This document shows positions 11,291 to 23,410 of a stretch of DNA of 64,000 bases, piece after piece; within the stretch, counting starts at the first letter, position 1; the number at the start of each line of letters is the position of its first letter. The position numbers were made by a program, and so were the translations under genes. The notes under the pieces were generated by a model. The model ran no database searches and was not told where the DNA came from. It saw only the letters and a list, made by a program, of their open reading frames with translations. The stretch comes from Hydrangea macrophylla (taxonomy: Eukaryota > Streptophyta > Magnoliopsida > Cornales > Hydrangeaceae), in NCBI GenBank assembly GCA_033977485.1, contig CM066983.1, positions 64,962,010-65,026,009 of the forward strand, read 5' to 3'.

Positions 11291-12447
11291 AATAAGTAGT
11301 GTACCTGACACCACGGAGTCCGCGGTGGCCGTCTCTCGTGGCAAAAGGTTGAATGCCCGCGCCTCCCTTTGTTCCTTCTTTCCTTTGTCTGGTTGTTGCA
11401 CTGTTCTCACTCCACTATAAGCCATAGAACCTGTGCCACGTTGTCGATTGTTTGGGCAATCCTTCTCCCGATGACCCGGCATACCACATTCATAACATTT
11501 ACCCCTCATATCCACGTTCACACTTTGTGTTCTTGTCTGTATACAATTCTTGGCAACATGTCCCGATTTATTACAAATATGACAAATTGTGTTTGCCACA
11601 TAAAAAACACCCCAATGTCTACGATTGCAAATAGTACACTCCGGTTTATCTCCTTCGGAGAATGAACTTCCCCCTTGATTTCCTAAACCAGCCCTAAATG
11701 CTCTTGAATAGGATTTTTTAAAGTTATCATGGTTCTTCCTTTGATTCTCATTTTTCCTCTTCCCTTATTGGCTAAGCTTATAGTTCTCAATATCTCTTTC
11801 CGCGATTTGGCCACATCTAGAACTTCAGCAAATGTTGGAAGACGAAATGTATTCACACAACTGTGGATATTTTCCCTCAGACCTTCTTTGAATTGCCTGG
11901 CTTTATCCACCTCTTCCAAAATTACACCTGGTGAAAATCGAGCCAACCCATTAAATGTAGTTGCATACGTGTTCACCGTCATTTCCCCTTGTCGCAAGTT
12001 CATAAACTCTCGCTTCTTTTGGGATTTTACCGAATCCGAAAAGTACCGCTTATCAAATTCCTCTATGAAACCTGTGCAAATAGTCGATGCTCTACTTGTG
12101 AGGATACTGACCCACCAATTCTGAGCTCCCTCTTTCAACGCATCAGTGGAATTTTCTATTTTCTCTCTATCAGTGCATGTCAAATTTCAGAATATGTGTT
12201 CCATATCCATTTTCCAAAAATCTGCCACATCATAATCTCATCCCCCCGTGAAGATTGTCTGGTTCTTTTTTGCGAACTTTTCGGCAATTATTTGCCCTGC
12301 CCTTGGTACCAAATTTGGATTTTCCAGCTCCATTCTCCTTGGTGGCACTCTGTCATCCACTGTTCTAATAGACCCCTCAATAGCGGCCTCTATTCAGTCC
12401 ATTCGCGAATTCGATGCATTGTCATTATTTATATCCACACTTTCCAT
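11288..12447 (-). pseudogene. Gag of element C with CCHC zinc knuckles, broken
   Basis: A start is readable at 12447 (MESVDINND). A retrotransposon Gag core follows, with ALKEGAQNWWVSI and EFDKRYFSDSVKSQKKREF and then LRQGEMTVNTYATTF. Near the C-terminus two zinc knuckles are intact: CHICNKSGHVAKNC and CYECGMPGHREKDC, both C-x2-C-x4-H-x4-C. Stops at several places, including one close to the start and one at about 11683, break the frame. Gag would form the particle that packages element RNA. Confidence 0.85.
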
Positions 12448-12668
12448 CACTTATCCTTGATAACCATCAACATAATGATATCATGCATGTCATGACATAT
12501 GTCCCATAGTACGCATGTAAGATACGGTGCATACAACCATTATTCATATGCATATGTAATATAATAATCAAAATTATGCACACATAATTCAATGTCCAAA
12601 CTCACGACGTAGTCTCTCGTCCCCAAAGCTCTAAACCTAAACCCATAGCTTAAGGTCTATAATCTTTT

Positions 12669-12680
12669 GCACTGATACCA
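12669..12680 (-). other. Primer binding site of element C (tRNA-iMet type)
   Basis: The minus strand reads TGGTATCAGTGC, which differs by one base from the usual TGGTATCAGAGC. It starts five bases after the 5' LTR end. Confidence 0.85.
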
Positions 12681-12685
12681 CTACA

Positions 12686-14153
12686 TGTCACACCCTGGAA
12701 CCAAAAGGTGGTCCCAGGTCCTGTGGCACGCCATCAAGGCTTACTAACGATGATTAAAGTTCCTAAAAAAGATTTAATAAAAGTTTTGCTCCAAGAAATC
12801 CAACTTCCAAAGGAAATTTCAAACACGTGCCCAAATACGCCTTATCGAGTTTCGTTTTCAAAAGTAACATTTTTGTAGGTCAAAGGGTCCCCAACGGTAC
12901 CCCCATACCTAATTAGAAGTTGTTCCGAACATTGGGAGAATGAGTTCAATGTTTCGTGCAGGGGGTATTTCGAACAGTCGAACTGCCCCGTTCGACCGGT
13001 AGAATAGGGTCTGGGCAGAACCCAACCTCTAAAATATCGTATTCACAATTACCAGTGCTTTTTTCGCAAACGCCATTAATTACCGTCACTTCTGTAATAA
13101 ACGTCGTTAATTCCCGTCGCTTCCGCGACAAACGCCGCTAATAATTTAATACATATTTTTCCAAAAGGAACCAAACCAAACAAAACCATTTCAACTAAAC
13201 CATTTCAAAATAAGTCAATTCAAAAGCTTTGTTAAACATTTTAAGGACTTGCAAAAACATACACACTATTTATACAACCACCACAAACCCCTCCAGGATT
13301 ACAAGTACCAAAAGTTCAAGATTCACACGTCTCGGCAAACTAGGTCTTAAGGTGAACCAAGTGCCGTACTCGCATATATAATAAGTCTTATTAAAAGCCG
13401 CACGATTAAACAACCAGTATAAATTAAAACATATATTACAAACGTGGTACAAGTTCTATAAACATAAGGAGCTCCCGGTCCTTCCTTTCCTCATTACCCA
13501 CGATTCTCTCCTCCAGTCCTTGCCCCTGAAGGGTTATTTATATAACCACAGATATTTGGATTTGTTTAAGCTAAGGCTTACTGAATAACATCAATCAAGT
13601 ACAAAGATGACAATTATGTTCCAATACATTATAACATATAACTATTCGATCTCTAGGGAATAAGTGAACATTCACCGATCCAAAGTCTTAAGACTCAATC
13701 ACGACCCATGCCCCTTAGACATGTCACATTAATGCCTTTCTCGGCAAGTGACCATCGCCACTATTATTCCTCCCCTTTCGAGAGGACGTCTCACGGTGAA
13801 TTAGCACAAATCCCCTTTTAACCCACACAAGCATACAAACATGCTTATTTAACATATATCACCATGCTTTTCATTTCAAGATTGACATGACCCACCTCAA
13901 ACGATTTGATTAAGAATGTGAAATAGAAGTTCACCTCTACACCGGGTTCGATTCCTACACAAATTCGACCAATTTCGGATTATGGGTCCCACATGGGCCA
14001 CCAAGAGGCTATCCATTAAACTCAATATAAAAGATAGCTATGTGTAGGCCTTACCTATACGAGTCCAAAACCGGTCTCGTATTGAAGATGGAAGATCATT
14101 TGTTACTCGAATCGTCGAGAAAACCGCCAAAGTTCAAGAACTTTAAAGTTTTG

Positions 14154-14198
<45 letters not shown>

Positions 14199-14774
14199 GA
14201 TATATTGAAGAAGAGAAGATGAGTCTTCTCTTTCTCTCTCCTCTATATAATATCTAAACCCTATTATGGGTATTTCTAGTGAAACCCCCATAAATTTTGG
14301 TTCATATTAATTACACCCCCACTATTTATTAAACTTACTAGTTAACTACCCAAAAGTATTTGAGTATCTATCCAAGTCCCGTGTGGGTTCCACATGTGGT
14401 CCCACATAAAAATTACACGAAGTTACTAATTAGCCTACTAATTATGCAACGTGTCCAATTTCGTCCTCACTGTGTATCTAATGACCCTAATGAGTCGCTA
14501 TCAATAATATAATAATCAGTTATATTTACATATGCCTAAATAAACATATAAGCACATAATTATGAGTTATTACTCATTTTTTCAATCGTAGGGAATTCAC
14601 ACATGCCCAAATTCTAGATTGCTTTCAAGGCCAAATATTGGGTTCTCAAAAAACACGGATACCCCAAACAATTAGTGAGTCATCACTCACTTCACAAGTG
14701 TTAATTAACACAACAGTGAGAATACCATGCATGTTAAAATAATATAATTAAATACCGCTGGAGCGCCTATGACA
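12686..14774 (-). repeat. 5' LTR of element C
   Basis: On the plus strand it starts TGTCACACCC and ends CTATGACA, followed by the target duplication ATCTG. It aligns with 5780-7885 throughout, with many substitutions and small indels. It retains a longer palindromic cluster (12968-13005) than the other LTR. Confidence 0.9.
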
Positions 14775-15070
14775 ATCTGATCACAGAAAGAGGAGTGCAA
14801 GGTAATGTCAAGTTAAAACTTGACTAAATAATAAATAAATAAATAATTGTCAAAAGAGAGGGATAAGAAAAACCTCATTAAGGGAGAAAAAATGCTCCTG
14901 AGGAGGGGTAGCAGTAAGTGCAGTAACCGCAAGAACCAAGGGAGAGAGAGTTCGTTTTTTTATTTTTTATTTTTTTTTAATGAGAGGTTTAGAAAGTTAA
15001 TCATTTCCTAATTTCATCTTAATTAGCACATCAATGATTTATTCCCTTTCTTTCACGTTTCAATACGATA
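14775..15070. other. Intergenic, A-rich simple sequence
   Basis: No gene. It starts with the ATCTG duplication of element C and contains an AAAT-type repeat (about 14826-14846) and a T-run near 14955-14978. Confidence 0.5.
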
Positions 15071-15234
15071 AGAGTAGTGCTACACACACACATTTTGATA
15101 CACTTTTTGACACTCGGTTTTAAATGCATGTACCATATCCTGTGTAAGTGGTGCATAGAAAAATATATATGAACATTTCAAACAGCACAAAGTTAAAACA
15201 TAGTGTGTCAAAAAGTGTGTGCAAAATATTTCCC
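15071..15234. mobile_element. hAT-like MITE, family 1 (copy 1)
   Basis: A 164-bp imperfect palindrome is flanked by the exact 8-bp duplication ATACGATA (15063-15070 and 15235-15242). It is related to the elements at 26534-26691 and 28407-28591, which share a core with 'CATGTACC', 'TGTGTAAGTGGTGCA' and 'CAAACAGCAC'. Confidence 0.8.
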
Positions 15235-15671
15235 ATACGATAAAGTGAGATCATTGTCTCCAATGGGTCATCAACGCTACGTTCATAGATTCAGGGAAAT
15301 GAAAAGAGAATACTAAGAAGTGTTTTTTTTTTTCTTGGTTGAAAAAAATAGTAAAAAGAAAAGGGCCTAAGAAAAAAATTGAATTTTTGAATTTATGAGA
15401 CACTTCGATTCCTTTTGAATTTTGGTTTGTAAGAAAATAATTGGAAAAGGATAAATATAAATTAATTTTTGTTATAAAAATTTTGTTACCAACTTCTTTC
15501 TTATTTATTGAGTTTCTATTTTATTTTAAAAATATTTAATTTTCAATATTCTTTAAACATAGATAAAAACACCCTTATTTTCTTTTTCTGAATTCATACC
15601 AAATAAATCTATGGGGCTAACGATCTTTTCATTCCAAAGACAAAATGTGTGTACATTTACACATTCAGTTA

Positions 15672-16037
15672 GGGTGTGTATGATAACCCAATTAAGTGTT
15701 GAAAACTTTAAGTGAAAAAATTCTACTGAAATAATCACTGGCTGTTTTTATTATTGCAAATTTTATCCCGGGTCTGTTTGATAACTCAATTAAGTGGCAA
15801 AAATGAAAACTTTCAGCACTTTTTTTTAGGACGTTTGATAACATACCGCTTAATTGAAAAAGCAACCAAAACCCCATTGAAAACTTGAAGTGAAACATTT
15901 CTACTGAAAATAATCACTGAATGCATCTATTTTCAGTACTTGAAAAACTATTTTTAGTTTTGCAAATTGAATCAGTACTTAAAATTTCCAGTATTTAAAA
16001 TTCAGTACTTAATTTTCAGTTTTATCAAACGGACCCC
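15672..16037. mobile_element. MITE-like palindromic element
   Basis: The left end GGGTGTGTATGATAAC and the right end, which reads GGGGTCCGTTTGATAAAAC on the minus strand, form inverted repeats. The interior repeats 'TTTGATAAC..CTTAATTGA' and 'ACTTCAGTACTTAA'-like blocks, so part is probably internally duplicated or nested. No target duplication was identified. Confidence 0.5.
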
Positions 16038-16237
16038 TAGTGAATGATAATTACTAATGTTTCCCTAATTTCTTATATCATGCCCAGGTTATTACTCTTG
16101 AAACATTTTCTCCTAGGGAAGGTCATAATCACTTTTAAGGTAGCTAGTTAATGAAAAATCATTTTTAATAGTCATTTCATTAGTCAAACAAAACAAATTC
16201 TTCACCCTTAGGCAAAATTCTCTCTTTTGGAAAAGGG

Positions 16238-16404
16238 TAATGCTAGGTACATAAAAGAGTTACAAAGAGATGTTCATAAAAGGATATGGCACTCATATAG
16301 CAGTAAGACTAATCACACTTAACTTAACCCACCGGATGAGACATGAGATGTCCCATCTTTTTGTATTTGTGATCCTTTTATCTTTTATGCCTAAAACATT
16401 ACCT
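16238..16404. mobile_element. MITE-like palindromic element, family 2 (copy 1)
   Basis: The left end TAATGCTAGGTACATAAAAG pairs with the right end (minus strand TAATGTTTTAGGCATAAAAG). The interior is similar to 29448-29611 ('GATCACAAAAGGATGTGGCA'-like). Confidence 0.5.
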
Positions 16405-16674
16405 CTTGGAAGAGAAAGAAACAGGGACCAAATTTGCTCACGACAAGAGCCTCACAGCTATTTCACAGAGGAGCCAAAAACTACGACATGGATGATGAGG
16501 ACAAAATAAAAAAAGAGGACTTAGGGGCTGTTTGCATTTATTAAAAAAATAAAAAATAAATAAATAAACAAACAAAATTTTTGAGGTTGTTTGGGATTAT
16601 AAAAAATAAAAATAAAAAACTTTGTGGGATTTAAAAAAAATAGAATTTTAGGGACCATTTGGAATTATAAATAA

Positions 16675-16678
<4 letters not shown>

Positions 16679-16711
<33 letters not shown>
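16679..16711. repeat. (AAT)n microsatellite
   Basis: About ten AAT/TAA units within an A-rich stretch. Confidence 0.9.
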
Positions 16712-16712
<1 letters not shown>

Positions 16713-16752
16713 CACTATCTTACTAACTAAGCGTTGCGAGTAAAATAAGCTG

Positions 16753-17013
16753 CTCCCTCCGTCCGAAATTGCTGGTCACGCTTTTTATTTTGGGTTATCC
16801 CAAAATGTTAGTCCATGTTAAAAGGTCAACACGATAATTTTTGAATCTTTCTTGTTTTGCACTTTCTTTTTTCACACTCCAACTAATCTAAATGCATTTA
16901 TGAGGGACAAATGTGAAAATTTTGAATATAAAAACTTGATAAAAGTGCAATTATTATGTTCCCTTAAAAAATAAAATTCTCTAAAAATGTCAAGCAATTT
17001 GAGACGGAAGAAC
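16753..17013. mobile_element. Decayed Stowaway-like element
   Basis: The left end CTCCCTCCGTCCGAAATTGC is a typical Stowaway end. The right end, TTTGAGACGGAAGAAC, is its diverged inverse, and GTCAAGCAATTT pairs with the left subterminal bases. The TA duplication is not clean. Confidence 0.55.
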
Positions 17014-17360
17014 TATTTATTTTTATTTCATCATCATTATCATCCATTAGACAGTTTTTGACTCTGCATGAACGAGCCGTAACCCGTGAGGCTCTTACCA
17101 TGAGCAAATTTGCTTCCAAGAGAAACCTAAATCTGTCAAGCTGTCGGCAACCGATGACCAAAGACCACGGACAGATTACCAAACAGCCCCATTTGAAAAC
17201 AAGTTGAGTCAGTGGGCCACTTGAACCCATAACAAACAAACACATCAAACTGTGGACCCCATGATTTGGTGAAACCAAAGTTGATCTCATACTCTGACAA
17301 ATAGCTGACAGATCATCGGACCTGACATCAAAATCTACTGGTAAAAAATAATAATAATAA

Positions 17361-17532
17361 TAGGTGTATAACGAAATGCACAACGAATTGTACAAATGTG
17401 CAGTACAGGGTAGACTTTGTGCTGAAAAATATATATACACAAAAAGGTATATGCAGACTTTTCAGCACAAGGTCCAATCCTATACTGCACGTTTGTACAA
17501 TTCATTATGCATTTTGTTGTACACCTATAATT
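17361..17532. mobile_element. MITE with long inverted repeats, family 3
   Basis: Both ends read inward as ATAGGTGTA..ACRAAATGCA..AATTGTACAAA.GTGCAGTA, and both arms continue to TTGTGCTGAAAA, giving arms of about 75 bp around a short AT-rich centre. A transcript would fold into one long hairpin. Confidence 0.75.
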
Positions 17533-17535
17533 ATT

Positions 17536-20500
17536 GTAAAAAATAAAATTAAGAACCTATTTATTTGTTTCAAACCCACAGCTACACGAGGATACAAATT
17601 TTCTCATTTTTCCAAATTTTGCCGTTGTGGTAAAAAAATAATTGTAGAAGATCCGTCATCCTAGTATTCTCATTCTAGCACCCAGTAATAAATTGGTAGA
17701 ATGCTACTAAATTAATTTTCTATTTGAATCTTATACCATCTCCAACAATGGAGGCAAAACTATTCTACCAAAATTATTTTTTGTGTCATGTCAGCAAAAT
17801 GAGCTCCAAAGGGAGCATCAAACAGCAGCAGAAATTTTGCTATATTTGCCTATTGCATCAAATCTATTTTTTTAGAATAAAACATGTGGGGGAGAGAGAG
17901 AGAGGGTTGTTGGATGATTAAAACTGATTAAAAAATTTGAATATAAAAATATGGAAAACTAAAGATATATTAAATTAATCAACATTTGGTATATCCTTTG
18001 GAGTGCATGTGTTTGATTCATGAGGCAAATGTAAATTCTTACATCAAATAAGTCATTTCATGAGTAAATTTTGCCTTCTTCTGTGAAGATGGTCTAAGAG
18101 AAATAAAATTTTGTTTCGTGATACGGAAAAAGAGATTGCTTAAGCTAACAAGTTGTGATTGTGACAATTTGTAAAATTAGAATCTTGTGCGACCATCCAA
18201 AATGTATGCGAGTGATAAATAATAGTAAAAAGAGATAGATAAAGGTAGGATGATTTTGATTTTTAATCTAAGAGTCCAAATTTGAGATCACTAGATTTTC
18301 GATGTTCACTATTGTTTACGGTCATTTGGCTTTTGGTTTAAAGCCTATTGAGCTTAAGAATTAAGAGAAGTTTGGCTTTTTCATAAAGGGCTTTTGGCTC
18401 TAGGGCTTGTTTGGTTTAATGTCTTTTGACTTAAACTAGTGCTGTTTTTTTCTTTTTTTCTTTTTTTTTAATGACTTCTGACTTTATGGCTGTTTTGGCG
18501 TAATGGTTGTTTTGCTTAACGACTTTTGGCTTAAAGGTTCTTGGCTCAAGGGCTGTTTGGGTATTGGCTTAAGAATTGTGTTTCGAAAATTTTTGGTCAT
18601 AATGCAAAGGCATGTGAAATTATTGACGAAAGACACCCATGCTTGGAATTGTTCAATGATACTTTTTAAAATATTAGATAAAGATTAATAGATACATACA
18701 CTACCACAACAATAATTCTCGTTTCTGTGCATGCATCACATGGAATCACATGGGCATCGATATTAAAGTTCCCCAAAATAAGGCTGTGTATTTTATTTTA
18801 TTTTTTGCTGAACATAATTAAGGTTGTGTTATTAGTTTTACTAGCATTAATTTGCATATTAGTTAAATGACGACTAGCAAAAATTCATATTAAAGTAAAA
18901 CTGAAATTTAAGAAAAAAAAAATATTTAAAATATTAAGTATATACCGTTATTGGAACTTGATTCGAATAATTTCGAATTGACATCTTGGACATTTTGGTC
19001 TTTTCATTCATATATTGGAAACCAAGTTAAATGTGGTCAAATCATTATTTTGATAATCTTGTACCACGTAGAGAAAATGATCTTGATCAACATCATCATG
19101 ACCAATATGGAACCATGACATTTGTGTATCCAATGATAATTTAACACCAAGTTTTTCACAACTATTTAACCATTTTTTCATCATGCAAAGAATGACCTCT
19201 ATGGTTTTTAGGCTCTGTTTAGTTATAGATTTTGTAAGGAAAACGACTTCCCTCATTTTATTTATTTATTTTCTTTCATGTTTAAAAAAATTAAATTTTT
19301 TGAAAATATAATTGTAAATTATGATTAAAGGAAGAAAAAAAAATGATTCACAACATTCAAAATATTTAACTTATTTTGCAACTTATATATTCTTCTATTT
19401 TTTCCATCGTTTCCCTCTCATTAATCAAATAAAGAAAAAAAAATCATATTTTTCTATTTCTTTTATTTTCTCTCACTTAATCCGAGAAGCAAACAATACG
19501 ATGAAAAATTTTCTTAGGATTGTTTCATATAATCTGAGAAAATGGGGGAAAAAAAAAATTTTGCCCTTTGTTTAGCATAACCATTAATGGAGGGGACCAT
19601 ACAAACCATATTTATCTACACAACTATTTTTTTTTTTTTAATTTCTTTTGCTAGGTGAGAACCAACCACATATAAGCCAAGGCAAAACGAATCCTCAAGA
19701 ACAAAATGTATTCGAAAAGAGAATATAATAAAGTATATATATATATATATATATCTATCTAGAAATGAACCTCATGAATTAGACACGTGTACAGGTTACG
19801 AGATAGGTCATGACAACCCCCAACTAGTGGTGGACCCCAAATTTTATTATTTGATAATTGAGATGGACGGCAGTGGAAATGAAAGCTGGTGGATTATATG
19901 TAGCTTTCATCTATTACGGACTCATTATATAATTGAAGGTGCTTCATTATATACACACTATATGTGAACTTCCTTACTCTATTTGAAAGTCATTCAGTTT
20001 TGGTTCGGATCCGGAACCCATATTTGACTTAAAATTTGCTCATTATTTTCACTTACCCCCAACAATAAATAGGTGCAGATACCCTTTTTTTTTTTTTTAA
20101 TTAATTAGCCTACTGCTAGCTTGTTTAAAAGTACAAGCATTTCAAATTAATAAAAAAAAAAAAATTCCCCCTAGATTAAAATAAAATTACTGAAGTAAAT
20201 TTACAACGGATCTTAAAAATAATAATTTAGTGATCTCATTGTAAAATTGCTTAAATACCCTTTTTTTGATAAGCTGTTAATGACTAATCTATTGATTTAA
20301 TCGTACCGAAGAGAAAAATATCACAAGCAACATAGACAAAGTAGAGAAACATAATTCATTTAGCTTGAGTCAATAAAAATCCTTAGTCAACATACACAAA
20401 ATAAAATGATGTTATTGAATTATTTAACACTTGAGAATTGAAATAAAGCTAGCAATAAACTAGAGAATAAAAGTTTCTCAAGCATAAAACTTTTCATACT

Positions 20501-20547
20501 CATAAAACTATGCTTTTTCTTGAAATCTTTGAATCTTACCATAAAAT
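17536..20547. other. AT-rich intergenic sequence
   Basis: No supported gene. It contains imperfect short repeats of 'GGCTTTTGGCTTAAAGG' type (about 18340-18560), TA-rich simple sequence (about 19733-19755) and a possible diverged hAT-like MITE at about 19209-19585 (ends GGCTCTGTTTAGTTATAG and CTTTGTTTAGCATAACC). Downstream of the gene at 20548 no AATAAA was found on the minus strand within about 250 bases. Confidence 0.4.
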
Positions 20548-20958
20548 TCACCAAAAACCCAGCAGTCCAAACAAGGCACAACTCACCAAAAGTGGCAGTG
20601 CTCTCACCACAAAGTTCCGACCCGCACCCGAAAAATATTGGTCCACCGGGTATAGATTTCCCGGAGGACCGGTGATGTAAATGAACGATGGCGGCGGTAC
20701 TTGTCCTGGACCTACTGGTGGTGGAGGGCAGTACGGTTTCGGAGGTTTCTTAGGCGGCGGTGGCGGTGATGGCGGCGGCGGTGACGGTGGTGGAGGGCTT
20801 GGAGTACATGTGCTGCAGCATGTGGTGCACTTCTCGCCCGGTGCTACAGGGACGGTGTTCTCGTCGAGCTTCCGAGGATTCAAGCCGTTGATTTTTGTTA
20901 CAATTATGCTGATCACAAAAAAGAGGATTAGTAGCTTCAAAGGATCGAATAGCCGCAT
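20548..20958 (-). CDS. Small proline-rich extensin-like cell-wall protein, probably GPI-anchored
   Basis: This 136-residue single-exon protein is the one convincing host gene. Residues 1-25 form a signal peptide (hydrophobic core LLILFFVISIIVT). Four cysteines follow at 44, 47, 48 and 51 (CTTCCSTC). An extensin-type tract, SPPPPSPPPPSPPPPP, starts at residue 54; such prolines are normally hydroxylated and arabinosylated. A conserved-looking segment, FIYITGPPGNLYPVDQYF, precedes GAGRNF and a hydrophobic C-terminal tail (about 117-136, ending CALFGLLGFW) suited to GPI-anchor attachment. Plants have a family of short hydroxyproline-rich proteins with this layout. It should act at the plasma membrane-cell wall interface; its exact role is unknown. 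The start at 20958 is the first ATG in frame and gives the signal peptide. The opposite-strand open frame over the GGC-rich part is only a shadow of the proline codons. Confidence 0.85.
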   Translation of the reverse strand: MRLFDPLKLLILFFVISIIVTKINGLNPRKLDENTVPVAPGEKCTTCCSTCTPSPPPPSPPPPSPPPPPKKPPKPYCPPPPVGPGQVPPPSFIYITGPPGNLYPVDQYFSGAGRNFVVRALPLLVSCALFGLLGFW

Positions 20959-21100
20959 TTTTTCGGATGGTTTTTGGAAATTTGATCTTCTATGTGTTTG
21001 ATTTTCTTGGTTATGTGGGTTTGATATGGTTTGGTTGATGAGAGAGAGAGAGAGAGAGACTTTAAAGAGAGAGAAGTCTGTCTATGGGAGCGGGTTGCTT
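20959..21100 (-). promoter_or_regulatory. 5' leader and proximal promoter of the proline-rich protein gene
   Basis: Read on the minus strand, the region upstream of the start is pyrimidine-rich with a CT repeat (plus-strand GAGAGAGA at about 21038-21060 and again at about 21066-21075). CT-rich leaders and Y patches are common near plant transcription starts. No clear TATA box was identified, so the start site is not placed. Confidence 0.4.
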
Positions 21101-21871
21101 ACGTTATTAGGTGCATGAAAGTTGTAATTTTGTGAACACATAAAAGGTCATTTGATTTTAAGTAATGGGCTTTTAGTAGGCAAAATGGAGTGATTGTGAA
21201 TTGGATTATTTGTCGTGCCCTTCTTATGGTATTGGCTTAGTCTACAAGGCAACCACATAGCATGTGGATGGTCCAAATTATGGGTCCCACTACATGGGCT
21301 CTAAAACAATTTCAATAATATATATATATATATATGCATCTAGATATACATACACATAATTGTATAGACCCACATAGAGTACTGTATACATATAAGTTGT
21401 AGCTTTCCTAATATTCAAGAGTTCTCTGCATTAGTTCTAAATGTTTGATAAAAATACAATGGTCTCCCTTGCTTCCTGTTAAAGTGATGAGCAAAAATAA
21501 CTGTAATGAGCAGTATATATTGTACGAATTTTAAAATAAGAAATCAAAAGTTGTTAAAGGATATGCGCTCAATTCACATGCATTTTTTTTTTTTTTTTTT
21601 GAACCATAAAATATTCGACTTTTGCCATGCGCTGATATAATTTCTAGTTCATAGATTTTTAAAATATACTAGGAGTATTAGAGTCATTTTGGAGTATAAT
21701 AATTATTATACCATTATTGGACTCCTTTGTCTTGGATTTAATCATAATATATTACATCATGCATATATCCACAAGAGAGTAGGCACAACTACCTAAGCTT
21801 GTTTTAGCAAAAAAAAAAAAAAAAATGGCTACGTTTGAGTACGGTTGTTGATTTGATCAAACAATCACGAC
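21101..21871. other. Intergenic, upstream of the proline-rich protein gene
   Basis: No gene. It contains a TA-type microsatellite (about 21314-21335), a T-run (about 21583-21600) and an A-run (about 21809-21825). Confidence 0.45.
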
Positions 21872-22111
21872 ATAGACCTGGGCCTTTGCCCAAGTGGTCT
21901 ACCCTCACCTCTCCCAAGTGGGAGGTGGGGAGTTCAAGACCCCTTAGGGGGAGTTTGGACCGGGAGATTTATTCCCCTCAGCCGTCTATGGGAGGAAGTC
22001 CCTTTGAAGTGGGCCCATGGCCCCCCCTGGTTGTTTGCAGCTTGTCTGCAGTGTGTGTGTGGCGCCTGCGGGTGCTTTGACCATCAGAAAAAAAAAAAAT
22101 AAAAAAAAAAA
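21872..22111 (+). mobile_element. tRNA-derived SINE with poly(A) tail and 13-bp target duplication
   Basis: The element starts ATAGACCTGGG and has a Pol III A-box-like segment (CAAGTGGTCTACC) and a B-box-like segment (GAGTTCAAGACCC). It ends in an A-rich tail from about 22088. The exact 13-bp repeat AAACAATCACGAC lies at 21859-21871 and 22112-22124. SINEs move as Pol III transcripts using a LINE's reverse transcriptase. The short open frame over it is not a gene. Confidence 0.85.
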
Positions 22112-22743
22112 AAACAATCACGACCTTTAATTTTGTGGAAATTAGAAGTCAAATATACAGGTGACGTGTAGAATATGAATACAACGGACTTGGCCCCACT
22201 AGCTAAAAGTTAGCTGAGAAATAGGTATTAGAAAGTGTTCAATATTGAAACCCGTTGAAAGCTTTGCATAAGGGATTCATATTATATAACTTGTCAAGAT
22301 GACCACGTTACCATTTCTATACATAAGGGTATTTCGGACAGCTATTTTATACGTATAAATATATGTATCAACTTTTGTGTATCAAAAATTTGTTGCACAT
22401 GAATGTTCTCGTTTGTGTAGAATTTTTCTGTGTTTGGACCATGTTCATATCACCCCCATCAACTTAAGTCCAAACTGTTGGAAATTTAACACGTGAAATT
22501 AAATTCTCCCAAATAAACACACACATGAGTAATAATTAAACATATACATTAAAGAAAAGATACAGAGATTTTTACGTGGCTTAGCCAAGCACCGGCTTAC
22601 GTCCAAACCCGAGAGATCCATTCTTTCACTATTGAGTAAAACATTGTACAAATCACATATATGGATTAAATCTCATAACCTAAATACAAGACCATTGTAC
22701 ACTCTCCACTCAATGCCCCAAACAATCTGACATAGTCACTGTA
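22112..22743. other. Intergenic, with a possible copia-type LTR remnant from 22469
   Basis: From 22469 the sequence reads TGTTGGAAAT. Further on, 'TTTTTACGTGGCTTAGCC...CTTACGTCC' resembles the end region of plant Ty1/copia LTRs on the minus strand. The remnant is cut by solo LTR G and appears to resume after 25017. No second LTR or duplication was found for it. Confidence 0.35.
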
Positions 22744-23410
22744 TGTCACGCCCCGGAGTAGCATAAATAGAGAAAAATAAATTTCCTTTATGGGTCCATA
22801 GGGAATGACAAGTGAAAGTCACTGATAATCCACACCACACAGTACTAGTCCAAACAGGAACAGTAAAACAACTGAAATATAAACACGGTTCTATCTATTA
22901 CAAACATCAGAGTACGGTCCACAGGATCACAACAGGTCTGGAGACAACATATGCCCAAGTACCCGTTAACTACAAAGTACAACAGTAAAAGGAAAAGTAG
23001 TAATATAACTACTATCTATCTTCAGGTCTTCAGCTAGCGTACGGATAGGCGTCAGCATAACTGGCATCAGTGGGGCCATTCTCTACCTAACTCCCTTCAG
23101 GGTAATCGTTATCGCCATGAGTTCCGTCATCTGCATTGTAAAGGACAGGATAGTCTGGACGGGGAATGTCCAGGCAATAAAGGCCGTCAGCTTGTTGAAA
23201 GCTGAGTGAGCACTAACTAACACAGTCTCATAGAAATGACATAATTACCATTATGAACGATATATGACAGTGATACTAAATATATATATTCCTCACTCGT
23301 TTATTCAGATATATCATTAATCGATTATTATCAACTCCCATTCTAAGACTGATTTCACAATACCCAACTGACTATCTCGAACTGATTATATCAGCACAAC
23401 ATACCAGTGC

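Larger units (their letters stand above)
5780..14774 (-). mobile_element. Complete but degenerate Tekay/Del-like chromovirus (Ty3/gypsy), element C
   Basis: Two 2.1-kb LTRs in the same orientation flank an internal region with gag, protease, RT, RNase H, integrase and chromodomain remnants, all on the minus strand. The element is bounded by the 5-bp duplication ATCTG (5775-5779 and 14775-14779). The tRNA-iMet-type primer site is at 12669-12680, and the polypurine tract is at 7886-7898. The LTRs differ at many positions and every reading frame is interrupted, so this is an old insertion that cannot encode its own proteins. Confidence 0.9.

Noticed and set aside
16964..17440. 158-residue minus-strand frame
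   Set aside because: It runs from a MITE through simple repeats, with no domain, signal or codon bias suggestive of a gene.
20681..21001. Plus-strand open frame rich in glycine (GGGGGDGGGGDGG) over the proline-rich gene
   Set aside because: It is the complement of CCN proline codons in the minus-strand gene and has no signal peptide or conserved feature of its own.
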